From: Scatophagus argus
Lineage: Eukaryota > Chordata > Actinopteri > Scatophagidae
Length of the DNA stretch: 64,000 nt
Assembly: GCF_020382885.2 (NCBI RefSeq)
Contig: NC_058504.1
Location: 10,468,519 to 10,532,518, forward strand
Direction of reading: 5' to 3'
Shown here: positions 48,531-60,800 of the stretch, piece after piece
Layout: each line of letters begins with the position of its first letter
How positions within the stretch are numbered: position 1 is the stretch's first letter
The notes under the pieces: model-generated
Seen by the model: the letters and a program-made list of their open reading frames with translations, nothing else
What the model was told of the DNA's origin: nothing
The model's database searches: none
Program-made: the position numbers and the translations under genes

Positions 48531-51256
48531 TGGTCATGTGGATTTTTTTTTATTATTCTTTTAATACTCTTCATCACGTGTCTGACTTAGAGAAGAAAGT
48601 CTCCCGAGAAGAGCCACTAAATAAAAAATTATTAACATGTTATATTGTATGATAAATCTGAACTGAATCAGAGTTGTATGCTTTTAATTTGTAAGCTTAA
48701 TTTGTATCCATTTGTCACTGAGGGTCATGTAAAGGACTGTGTCACCCAAAAAGTCATCCGGAGACTGACTTTTATTTTGAAATGCTCCCATTTTTATTTT
48801 TGTCAAGACAATCTGCTGCCCTCTACAGGATAGATGGTGCAGGACATAATACTGTATGAGGCCACGCGACACAACTAACTGCATATGACTGTGGGCAAAC
48901 TGAAAACAGAGATGGCGGCATCTTGACTTAAAAATGCCACTCTGCTGTTGTTCAGTATTTCTGAAAATTGAATCAGTCACTGAATTGAATCACTGAGTTC
49001 AGAGAACCAAACTAAGAAGCCAAGAAAAACACAATGATACATTTCTTATTCACGTTATACTCATAGTCATGCATCCCTTCCTCATAAGTGCAATCAGCCT
49101 CCATGGAGACTCACTGAAATTCTCAACACTGACTCACAGATTGTCAGTCAGCGTCCAACACAGGATGTTCACAAGATGGTTTTTTTAACCACAGTGGCAG
49201 CAGATTTCAGGTTTGATAAAGTCCAGGGGCGCTCTCTTGTGTTCTGATATGTCATTACAGATCCCGTGTTTGGATTTTGACAATTCTTACAGCATACATG
49301 GGAGTGTCTTTTCTTATGTCGCAGCTGCAGCTACTGCTGAGTGTGATTCTGTGAATAGTGGTTTCCAGTCTTTCTCATTTGTGGCCCCTTCAAAATAAAG
49401 TCTGTTTGTGAGGTCTCTCATTGCAGGTTATGTCCAAAAAAATATAGTTTAGAAACACAAGCAGCTAGAAAAGAGGCTCCTGAAATTATATGTCTAACTG
49501 AAGCATCTTACAAAGCCTTCGTTAAACACTTACAAAAGAAACACGTGTTTTTACTGTAAAAATGTGATGTATTAAGTGTTTGTTGCTACAGTGTGAATTG
49601 TATATATACCATTACATCAAAGATGCAGTGTATAAAATCAAACAGGAAAAGTCAAGTCAAGTGAAGCACTGAAGGGCAGTCAAAAATCATTTCTTTTTTT
49701 TTTCTTGGGTTTTAAACTGAAACTCCTCCTCTGAAACAGCTGATTTACATCTTGCAGTGGCTTCAGGGTTCTTCTTGTTCTGGTATGATAATATATTGAC
49801 AGAGAGCTGCTGGAATGCCCACAGTGGTGTGAAGTGAGAGGAGGCACTACTGTATGTCCCCCTGTTTCTGTACACCATGTGTTTGGATAGCTGGCTCTGT
49901 ATATCTCTCCTATACACCGTTTCCTTTTTCCTGTCTTCCTCTGTCAAGACGTCACTGTCTTCCCCCGTCTCCTTTCACCCTCTTCCCTCCCTTTCTTTCA
50001 CTGTTTATGGAGAGCAAATGTCTCCTGTTTGTCTGCTTTGGTCTCTAACCCTGCATCCCAGTGTTTGTCTCTTCTGCTGTATTTCTAAAAATAATTGCTC
50101 TAGCCTTCTGACACATTGACCCCTGCAGATAGTTAACTGGGTCAGCCTTATATAACATGGTTATGTGGAGGGAGTGCCACTTCTCAGACCCAGGTGTGGA
50201 ATGAGGCACCTGTAGGGAAATCGCTGGATTTCCAACTGGATTTCAGCTGTGGTTAATATAGTAGATACTTTTGATGTTTATGATGTTTAAACTCAAAGAT
50301 GAAGGATGAAAATGTTTTTCTTTGGTTTGACAAATCTCTTAACCACTTTGAATTCCATTCAACAACCTCAAAACATCTGGAGCCAAACTAAAAAACACAC
50401 CTGTTCATTGAAGAATTGACATATTGAAGGGATTATTTTTTTTTAAAACAGCAAGTCAGCGGGAATAAAACAATTCATACTGCACCATCTTGTTACCTTC
50501 AAAACTTTTTGTATTCATCACACATAGTCGATAAATTAACAGGACAAGAATTTATTTCTTGGTATACCAACAACTGGATACAGGACAAGTCAGAGCAGCA
50601 TTAAAATTGACATCTGTGTTTTAAGCAAGCGCCTCAAGAGTCACAATTTCACATTTTTAAAGGGAAGACGTAGATGAAGAGGCAGTCAATCAAGGGCAGA
50701 AAAGGAGGTAAGTGCTCAGAGGGAGTCTGATTTCCTGCAAGACACTGATCCTGTTTGTGCCGTGTGCTGGCGGTTTTTACACTGGACTGACATTACAGGT
50801 TTATTTGCATTGAAGCTCAGCATTTGTGCATTTCTTCACAGTCAGAATTCATATTTTTTGGATGCTCTTTATTATTTTGAAGCAACAGAGAATAATCACA
50901 ACAGTCTTCTCCTGTTGGATCTTCTTGATCATCATCAGAAGACAAAAATGTCTCCTACCAGTGATAAATCCCCCAATAAGGCAATCAAACAATCAATCAA
51001 TCAGTCTACAACAAAGACATAATCAGAGTCTCCACATAACTGAGGTGGCAGAGCACGGCAAAGGGGTGATGGAGTGACTCGCTGTGTTTCAACATCCAGT
51101 AAGCTTCATGAGGTAGGTTGATACGCACGTTTGGGATTTAAAGATCTCGACGAAACATTCTGGGTTTGGCTCAGTTTGTCCTTTTTTTTCCCCAGTTTGG
51201 CTGCATGCTGTGACCACCGTCAGTCCAGGGTTCAGTTCATTTTATCTGCACTGGGC
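48531..51256. other. Intergenic and LC3C-like 3' UTR region
   Basis: No gene is supportable. A fragment at 49355-49400 (TAGTGGTTTCCAGTCTTTCT, then GTGGCCCCTTC) looks like another copy of the repeat at 2892-3160. Minus-strand polyadenylation signals for the LC3C-like gene could be TTTATT on the plus strand at 50551-50556 or 50868-50873. The rest is AT-rich unique-looking sequence. Confidence 0.45.
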
Positions 51257-52012
51257 TCAGCAGGGCGGTGTGGCTGCGGGTTGAGGTGCTCCAAACATCT
51301 CTTGCGAGGCGTAGGTGATGTAGAGGAAGCCATCAGCGTCCCTGTAGCGGGAATAAACCTCCCCCATGCTGGAGGACATGCAGGACATGCTTTTCTCCGC
51401 TACCAGGAGGAACAGAGCCTGGGTGGAGTCCAGGGAAATCTTATTCCTAACAGTAACAGAGGCGGCGAAGAGACAGTTGGAGAGGAGGATACAACAATGG
51501 CAAATCTGACAGCAGTGAGAATGAAAAGGCTAGAACGTGTGTGATTGTACAAAGCCACAAAAGCATTTACCTGAGCAGGCACAGGAACTGACCCAAGGTG
51601 AGCTCGAAGGGAACCAGGAATTTTGTTTTGTCCAACAGGGGGAGGGTCTTTTCGCGTATGTAACGTTCAACAATCACCTGAACACAGACACACACACCTG
51701 AGCTCAGCTGCTAGAGCCATCACAGGCGAAATATAAAGACATCTGGTGACTAAAGGCATTGAATTTCAAACAACTCACAGGCAGTTTGTTGGGGAATTTA
51801 GTCCGAATGCTGCACACTTCATCTTTTCTTGTTTCTAATAAGAAATAATATACACTATTTTATACTCTATTAAAACCAGCATCCACACATTGTGAGGTTT
51901 TTAACACAAGAAGATGCAACATTCACAGCAATCAAAGAATCAACTGTGACTCACCGAGGCATTTCCTCTGCTTGAAGGGCATCATCTCTATGGATTTCTC
52001 AAAAGGAGCCAT
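51257..52012 (-). CDS. map1lc3c: LC3C-like ubiquitin-fold autophagy protein (Atg8 family)
   Basis: LC3 proteins are conjugated to phosphatidylethanolamine on autophagosomes and recruit cargo receptors. Minus-strand exons: 52012-51955, 51834-51779, 51677-51571, 51446-51257. The sum is 411 nt, 136 residues. The short N-terminal helix MAPFEKSIEMMPFKQRKCLE carries the LC3 PFKQRK motif. TKFPNKLPVIVERY, LPLLDKTKFLVP and DADGFLYITYASQEMFG are the diagnostic core. ATG4 would cut after Gly126 to remove a 10-residue tail, APQPAATPPC. The long tail and VERY/IREK text favour LC3C over LC3A/B, but the copy is diverged (for example ELTLGQFLCLLRNKIS), so 'LC3C-like' is safer. Start: this ATG gives the usual short N-terminus; the upstream in-frame extension reads as 5' UTR. 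The whole gene spans under 1 kb. Confidence 0.9.
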
Positions 52013-52161
52013 GTTAGTTCGTTGCTGGGGGCGGTTTGCAGAGACCACTGGTGATGGAGGCGGTGCAGCTGGTGCTGGCGTGGCGGTCTTGCCCGGGCTG
52101 ACAGTGAAGTCCCCTCGGGTGGAAGTCAGCAAACCCCGACGAGCTGCTCTGACCACCGCTG

Positions 52162-52168
52162 ATTTATA
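52162..52168 (-). promoter_or_regulatory. TATA-like box of the LC3C-like gene
   Basis: TATAAAT on the minus strand lies 150 bases upstream of the start codon. It would put transcription initiation near 52135 and give a 5' UTR of about 120 bases without an intron. Confidence 0.4.
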
Positions 52169-54301
52169 GGTCACAGAGCTGGGAGGAGTCAAAGTGTGTG
52201 ACACCAACAAACAAAGACACACTCCTCGTCTTGGTGGACAGTGTGTGGATGCAGGGGTTCACGATCTGTGTGTGTGTGTTTGTGATTCAAACCAGATTCA
52301 CATATACTGGTTATCTCACAGGGCCTTCTCACATCTGCTTGTCAAATTGGTGCTGCTGTCACGTACACATTCACACAGAGGGACGACAGTAGTGTAATGA
52401 GGGCAGCCCACTATGTGGAGGGCATAAATAACACATGACAGTAATGATTCAGACAAACAGGGACTCCACAGGAACCTGGACTCAAAAGTCTCACACTGAC
52501 AAAAAACAAAACAAAACACGGTGCCAGCTTTATCATAAGGCTGCTCCGAATACACACTCTGTTAACCCCTGACCTTTACCTCACTGTCTGATCGCCCTGC
52601 TGGCCACATTACAGCTGTTTATCATGCTCCACATGTTCCACTCATGTTTCAATAATGATCAATAGTAACAGTGATGTGGAGGTTCAATACGAGGATTCTT
52701 TGACGTACAGGATCTCTAAACTGGTGTGAATATCTTTCTTTTCTTGTTCTTTATGACGTATTTATGATTATTTACTGATGCTGAATTGACACATTTACTC
52801 CACTGAAAGTCACCCAGTAAGCACCGACGAGGTTTTTTGAAAATAGTTTAAAGAAGGTTGATACAAGAAAGAAATAAGCAATAAGTCAGGCTGTTGTTTG
52901 GGAGCCAGCAGCCTGTTGAAACATAACAGAGACAGACGCTCTGCTGTGAGGGAAGGTCGCCCTCTGCTGGATGAAAGGTGGCAGTGCAAAGTAAAATGCA
53001 CCTGTGTAGAGTACAAATACATGCATACATCAAACTAAATGAGTCTAGCTGATAGACCTGACCCCCACATACACACACACACACTTTTTTTTTCAAATTG
53101 AAGATTGTTGTTGAAACTGATGGTTTTTTGATGTTCATATGACTTGTATGTGTGTCTCGATGAATACAAAGGCAGGCCCCATCAAGTGTGTAAGCAGTTG
53201 GCAAATTTAGTGATAGTAATAATAATAATGATGATATTAAGCCATTAGCTTAAAGACAAACCGACAGAAAGATGCTTGCACTCACCCGTCAAAGGACCAA
53301 AGTCAAGTCAAGTCAAAAGTGTGTCAGTTAGTTTATGGACTGATTTCCAACTTTACTTGGCCCTGTGAAAATCAGAGCAGCTTGATGATGAGGAGGACGT
53401 AATGAAGAACTTGTGCTACATGTTGAGGCCATGTTGACTCGTCCCAGAAAGAAAAGCACAGCTCTGCTAGATTCAAACGCTCTCAGTAAAGTCATGGCAG
53501 TGTGACAGGGAGCTAGCATGCACCGTGCCCGGACAATGAAGCAGCTAAATGGAATTCAGCCATCATTTTACTATTTACACCTGCTTCAGTGAAAAAGTCT
53601 TATTCCCAAACAAAGGTTTGGATTCTAGGCTCCTGGTGGACACCTAAACACCACTGATCAATAAAAGACTCTATAGAGCATCACTTTGTAATCTCATCAC
53701 CTTAATGGAACTACTGAGAAATGTGAGCACTTTTCTTCTGACTTCCTGTGCAGTGGAAGTTGGACACAGAAGAGTTTTTTTTCTTTCCTCCCCACGCGTC
53801 CGTTCGAAAAACTTCACGGACCAATCCGAGCGCAGCCCTGGCGCAGTGGCTCCTCCCCCCCCGCTGCCTGCTCACACATGCAACGCTTTCACCCTCCATC
53901 CGTCTGTTGCATTGTCTCATTGGGGACGCAGCGAGCGGAGCGCAGCACCATGTTAACTCCACTGGACAGGGAAGTGTATAGGAGACATGAAAAAGGACAG
54001 TGTGAGACTGGATTAATATGAGACATGGCTGGTTGATGTTACTTCACTGTACCGGTGGATTCATTAATTCTAGTCTTGTGGCCGTCAGCGAGGCTGCGTA
54101 CAGCTGTAGGCTGCATGGCACGTTAGAGAGATGGTGAGGATTATATTGTCGTTATTGCGTTAATTCGAGGCGCTACTATGTTGCTGTCTGTCGTCTGGAC
54201 TCGCGTAGCTCCACTCGGAGCAGGAGCTTAGCCGGTACATTTCTCTCATCGATAGCGCGACGCGACAACAGAGGGGTGGTCAGCGGTGCGCCTCGACAAG
54301 G
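52169..54301. other. Divergent interval between the LC3C-like and Dact genes
   Basis: No coding exon was recognised in 52200-53700. A short (GTCAA)n-like tract (AAGTCAAGTCAAGTCAAAAG) is near 53298. From about 53780 the sequence is CpG-rich and probably contains the Dact promoter and 5' UTR. No TATA box was identified there. Confidence 0.45.
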
Positions 54302-54771
54302 ATGGCCGTCCGCCGCGGGTGCGTGAACTCGCTCTGGTCGGGCACCGAGCGCGTCCGCATCGGAGAGCGCCTCAAAGCGACGCTGGCCGGCGTGCTGGAG
54401 CTTGAGCTGCTCAGGTGCAAACACCTGGAAATGGTGGACGCCGCGCTACAGGACCGAGCCTGCGCTGCCGCCAGCGCCAAAGAACCACTGGCGGCGAAGG
54501 AGGGCAGCGGAACCACGGAGAGCGTCGCCTCGGATACCGAGCATGGCTCTGCGACATCCCGCAGGCAACAGGTCAGTCAGCCTCTACATGACGAGATTAT
54601 TAAATATGAATGCAGGGATGATGGTGATCTGCCAACAAGCCGGTCCCTCTGCGGCTCAGTAGGCAGATTTTATCGCTGCCTGGCGGCGCATGGCTGTGCC
54701 GAGAGCTTAACAAGAGTGAGATGAAGCCAGAGACCATCCAAGCATGCAGCCCGATCATTTTACACAGCACA

Positions 54772-54808
<37 letters not shown>

Positions 54809-57800
54809 CTGTGTTTGACCGCCACATGGAGTAAATGTCATTGAGGTCAGGGTACCAGGACCAGTTCCTGGCTGGATGGCTCTGTGCCCTGCCTCAAGGT
54901 TAGAAATGAGGATGTGGTGGGATACAGGCGCTAAGATCAGGTGGAGGTATTAACACACAAGAGAACAAGCAGACACTGCAGCATTCTGCCTCCAGCCGGT
55001 AAGCTCATCAGCTGTAAAGGTCACTTTGGCACCCAGTTTGCATTTAAATCACCTCGATCATTACGTGAAGGTAGACTCCATCAGTGTCCAGAGCTAAGAT
55101 ACAGTTTTGATCTTTTATTGTGAATTCCTGAATGCTCCAGTGGAGTGTGACAGAAGGTTTCGGGCGTGTGAGCTCCTCAAACACACCCACATATGAAGTA
55201 ACCCATTTTCCAACCATTTCCTGAAATGCATACGCAGGTGTTCTTATGTTGACAGTGTGAGGAATGTGGTTTGACGTGTAACACAGGAGGACAGGATGTG
55301 AACAGAGGAGACCGGACACTGTACATGAACTGAATTTGAACCCTAGAAGTCGTCGAGATGTAGACTGTTGAGAGGGACAGGATAAATGTGACTGAGTGCT
55401 GTTAACGGGATTTTATGGCTAGAAATGGGAGATGTAGAAATTAATTAATCTGAAATGGGCAATGACAAGAGAATGGGCTATTTTAAGAACAGAAGGGATA
55501 AGGAGAGCTGAAAAATTAGTCAATTAGGGGATTGACTGAAACATAAATGTCAACTATATATAAAGAATTGGTTATTTAAATCATTTTTTATAGCAAAATT
55601 GCCACCAGGTATTTTACTGTTACAACTTCTGAAATGTGAGGATTTGCCGCTTTTGTTTGCCCTTCGTAATAATAAGCTGAATTTATACACACAAAATGCC
55701 ACAGCCTTTCATGTCAGATGATGATGACCACTTTTATCAACAATAATTACACCTTTCCACCACATAGGCAGCCTTTTAATGAAATGATCCTCTTTCTAGC
55801 AATCCAGTTGCTATTTAAGACCAAAACAACAATAAATAACACCGACTGGCACCTTTCCATGGACCCGCCATTGCGTTGAAAGTGCTGCGCTATCCGTGTA
55901 AGTCGTGGATTATATGTAGATCATTTCCGGATTTAACAAAAAAGTGACATGACAGGTTCATGTTGTGTTCAGGGACAGCTGGTTCTGGGGGAACTTTTCA
56001 ACTCGGACATTAAATGGTTCATCCTTAGCTGATTTAATAATATTTTATTGTTATTCTGCGAAGTAACCTGATCCCTGGACACTTTGCACAGTGTTCTTAC
56101 ACAGCAAACATGTGTGCCTCGTATTGACAAGTCGTGTTAGTCAGCAGCTTGCAGCACATTAATACTTGTTCTGTCTAAATCAGGCCACAGCTGAGGTCAC
56201 CTTTTGCGGTGTGTTTATTTGACAAGGTAATATTAAATCAAATCTCTTACAGGGTGCGCTGCAGGGAGGAAAACAGCTCTAAATAATGAAATCCGTTTTT
56301 ATCAGTGCGGGGACAGAAATCGCAGTCCCATCTGAGCGAGGGCATCTTCATGGAAGTGTGGCTCACAATGTGCTGCCTTCCTCACCGCCCACTGACCAAC
56401 ATCTCCTCTGTTTTCCCCCTGTGGCGCTGAGATGTCCTGTGGAGAGGCCTCGCAGCATTGCTCATTCTCACCTCTGAGGGAGCTGCCAGTGTAGCAGAGC
56501 GGCTTGGCACTCTGCCCTCTGCCCAGGCCAGCCTAAGGCAACACACACACACACACATCATTTGCATAAATGGAGACAAATTGTTCTTGTTGTTGCGTAA
56601 GAGGCCATAATACTGCAGCAGCTGGAGCGAGAACAAGGAAAAGAGTGCATGGAGCACCTGCTGCTTACTGTAAAACTTTCACCCCAACACATTATATTTA
56701 TTTTACCAGTAATCCATTACCATTTGCTCTGGACAACACAGATTGTCCTGCTTTTTTTTGTAACTATTTTGTCAGCTGAGGTTTAGATGACTCACAACAT
56801 AATGCTCTCTACTTCAACACCGTTTTTTTTTTTCATTTTTTCTTTGGGAATTAAAATCTGATTCATATTTTCTGTCTTTAATAGCACAGAGAGTGCAGAG
56901 TTGATCACTGTGCAAATCCATATTTGGCAGGTCAGGATTATTACAGTTGTATGTTGTCATCTGTGATGGAACCATTCAATTTAGTGTGTAGCTGAAGCAC
57001 GCTGGTTTTTGAAAAATCAAAACCAATGCAATCTTCAGTACTGTTTGCGGAAAGAAAAGACATTTGATTCGCATGAATATGATCCAGTAGTATTAATAAT
57101 TCAGTTTTGGTCATGCAAATAGAACCAGCTTTTATTTACAAGTTAACTACTCTGCATGTATTGTACCAACTGGAAACTTTGAGTTCTCAGTGTGTCTTTT
57201 CACACTTTGCAGCATGCCTTCAGAATAGGCGTCAAGGCCAGATGGGTGAAGTACTGATTGTCGCCATTCGGTGTTCAAAGATTAAAATTTTCCTCCCTAA
57301 AGAAAGCACATGGAAGACAGGAAGTGGGAGAAGTAGATTTTATGCAGCAGCGCTTCCCTTACACGCATACATTAGAGCTGCAGAGATTAGTCAAATTCAT
57401 CAGCAACGATTTTGATCGCTGAAATGCTTTCAGACATTTTACAACCTAGTTGGTTGCCTTTTCTTAGCTTAACAGAATAGCAAACTGAATATCTACACAA
57501 AACAGCACTTGATGATATTAGTTTGGTCTTCAGGAAACTGTGATGGACCAAATGACTAATCAGTTAATTGAAAAAATAATCAACAGATGATACGATCATC
57601 AGAATAATTGTTAGTTGCAGCCAAAGCATTTACACTATATAGACAAAAGTATACAGACAGACCTCTTTATGGGGCATTAAGCATACAGAGACATTTTGGA
57701 CAATGTTATGCTTCCAACTTTGTGGCAACAGTTTGAGGAAGGACCTTTTCTGTTCTGACTGTGCCCCAGTGCATAAAGCAAAGTCCATAAAGACATGGTT

Positions 57801-60800
57801 GGATGAGTTTGGTGTGGAAGAACTTGACTGGCCCACACAAAGTCCTGACCTCAACCCCATCTAACACCTTTGGGGTGAACTGGAATATAGATTGCGAGCC
57901 AGACCTTTTGGTCCAACATCAGTGCCTGACCTCACAAATGCTCTCCTGCGTGAATGGACAGAAATTTCCCACAGAAACACAACAAAATCTTGAGCAAAGC
58001 CTTCCCAGAAGAGTGGAAGCTGTTAGAGCCGAAAAAGCTATGTATTTAGAATGAGATGTCATTAAAGTCCCTGTCAGTGTAATGGTCGGGTGGCCCAGTA
58101 TTTTTGTCTCTGTAGTGTATATGCATGCGTCTCTTCACCATCTGCAGTGCTGTCTGTGCTTTTACTAAAGGCACCCTGAAATTAGGTTTAGTGTTGGAAA
58201 GCATCATCTTACAAGGAGAGCCATTATCCTGACTTGTGGAGTGAGAGAGCTTTTGTCTCTCATTCTTGGCCTCGGGATCCTTCTGAGCTCCCTGAGAGAA
58301 AAAAAAAATAGAGGAAGTCTGTAACGTTGACACATTTATGTGCAACCAAAGAATCACCTGAGTGTTTCACAAAAGCTGGAGCACATCACTCCACTCCGCT
58401 GGTGAAAATGAACATGCTCCGCGTGGGCCGTCTTTAAACTTCAACGCATTAATAATGCATGGAACAAACATTTGCAACAATGCAATAATGTCCCCTGAAG
58501 AACTAACAAGCACTTCTCACCAAACACTCGCTCCGTCCTACACTGTTTGACCAAATTATCCAGCCTCAACATGGCAACCGCTGCAATTTGTCTCGCTGTA
58601 ATTACATAAGGCACTTATCAAGACGAGGTGTGTTGCTTGTGCAGTTTGTGCACCGTAGCATCATCGTCCAATTGATCCATACGTTGTATTCATATTGTTC
58701 CAGAGAGGCTGCTCCCTCTCATGAAGGAATATCACATTACAGCCCCCCGCCCTCTTGTCTGCCAGCCTCCTATGATTTGATCATGCACTGGTCTCCGTGT
58801 AACAATATATCCTATAATGTGCAATGCATTATGTTACAATATGAAGGACGAGAGGTTTGTGTGAGAAGAGACAGATGGAGGTATTTTAAGGGGTTCATAT
58901 TAAAGAGACAGAATTAGAGAAGGGTTGAAGTTGAGTTGAAGATCTTTCCAAATGCAGAACATACATGCGAGCAAGAGCCACAACAAGACTGGATCGTGTG
59001 TGTGTGTTAAGGCTGAGGATGAGTTAAATATTTCGCCGGGCCTGTTGTGATGTTGTGGTTCTGTGTGGGAGGAGAGAAGAGCGAGAGTTAGACGGCGAGC
59101 AGCTGTAGCTATGGTGAGTACGGGGCGGCTGGCTGGCTCGAAGGATATTACAGAAGTGTAGGAGGTGGGGGGGGGTACTTGTCAGGAGAGGGGGGGTGGG
59201 GTCCTTCAAGATGCCCTTCTCTCTCACCCGGCAACCGCTTGCCCCCCCCCTCACCCTCCTTTCACCGCCCTCACTCGCATGGTGACTCACTCTCTTATTT
59301 CTCAGTCTCTGTCTCTTTTTTTGTCCCTCTCACTCATATGTTGGTCTCCCACTCAGCCACGACTCACTGTAGATTCACCATGGGAAAAACAAAAAGAAAA
59401 GAAAAGAAAAAAGAAAAGCAGGGGACAGAAGTGAGTCTGTAAGCTGTAAGGCGGGAGATAAGCCTAAGACAGGTCAAAGTCTGTTACTCTTTCTCCCTTT
59501 TCTTTTCCTTCCTTCCCCCCTTCTCCCCTCAGTGCACCCCTCCACCCCCCTTCCTTCTGCTGCTCTTTGTTACGTCATCTGTCTTCTCCTATTATTTACT
59601 GGACCCCCCCCCATACACACACACAACCCGGCCCTCCTGGTGCCCCAGCGGTGAGTCACTACCTGTTTTGTTTCCTCAGTAACAAGAGGATTGATCAGTG
59701 CCACTCACAGTGCTTCTGTTGTCTGGGCTCGATCAGTCTAATGCCGGGGCTTCTCTGTGTTGCTGTCCTGGAGGGGTGTGTAGGGGATTTGAAGGATAAC
59801 TGGAGGAGGGGCGTTACTCTACCTACTAATCTAGGAAATGGAGACACTTGGCTAACTTGACAGGGCGATTGTTATTGTTGCTGTTGTCCGCGGGGACCTC
59901 AATACTGGCTGTTCTGGTAAGCGGCGTGACGTCATCTGAACGCATTTCTGGTAAATGACATCACGCACGTTACAAGGCCACACGTCTTTGCACAACTGTT
60001 TCCCTGCTCTCACAAAGACATGTAATGTCCAAGGGGTTGCGTGTTTAAAGCAGTGACGTTATTGTTTGTTTTGGTGCCTTTATTTAAGTAAATGATGATC
60101 ATGGATGGACACCACAACCAGAAACAACAATAAAATAAAACGGGGAATCAGGAGTTTGGTCTCTGGTTCATGCGTGACAGTAGAACAAAGTTTGTAGTTT
60201 GATTATTTCATTCATCGTGTGTTAGGTTTGAAGGTTCATTCTTGATATTGAAAACACAAGTTTGACAAAAGATGATCATGCCAAGTTCCATTTTCTTAAT
60301 GTCCTAAGCAGAAGGAATTAATCGTCATCATGGTGATGATTTAGTTTGTCATCAGGTGAATTTATTACGTAATTTTGGTCAAATGGTAACAAGTAGTTGT
60401 ACAAGAGGGAGAAGGTAACCAGTGCCACAGCTCAAAGATGGGCTCCTTAACCTTCCTCTGGTTGTTAGGTGTATGACTTTACTTTTATATGGCATTTTGC
60501 ACACATTTCCCATATCATGGGCATTACTGATATAAGGAAATATACAGCTGTCAGTAATGGCACCCTCTGAAAACAGGTGGGCTATTCCAGAAGAAGTACT
60601 GACTGGAAACAGAAAACAAAACAATGAGAGCTTCAGTGAAAGCCCAGTCTTAATGTGAGCATACAATCATATGTTGCAAAATAAAAAAAAAAACCCAACA
60701 AAAAAACCCAAAACAAATGAAAGCAGAGTAACAATTCAAAATAAACTGTAAGGTGATACTAAAATTAACTACTACACATGCAAGGGGTTTGTGAACCCCC

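Noticed and set aside
53700-53985. Overlapping open frames on both strands near the Dact promoter
   Set aside because: They are explained by CpG-rich composition; none has family features or splice sites.
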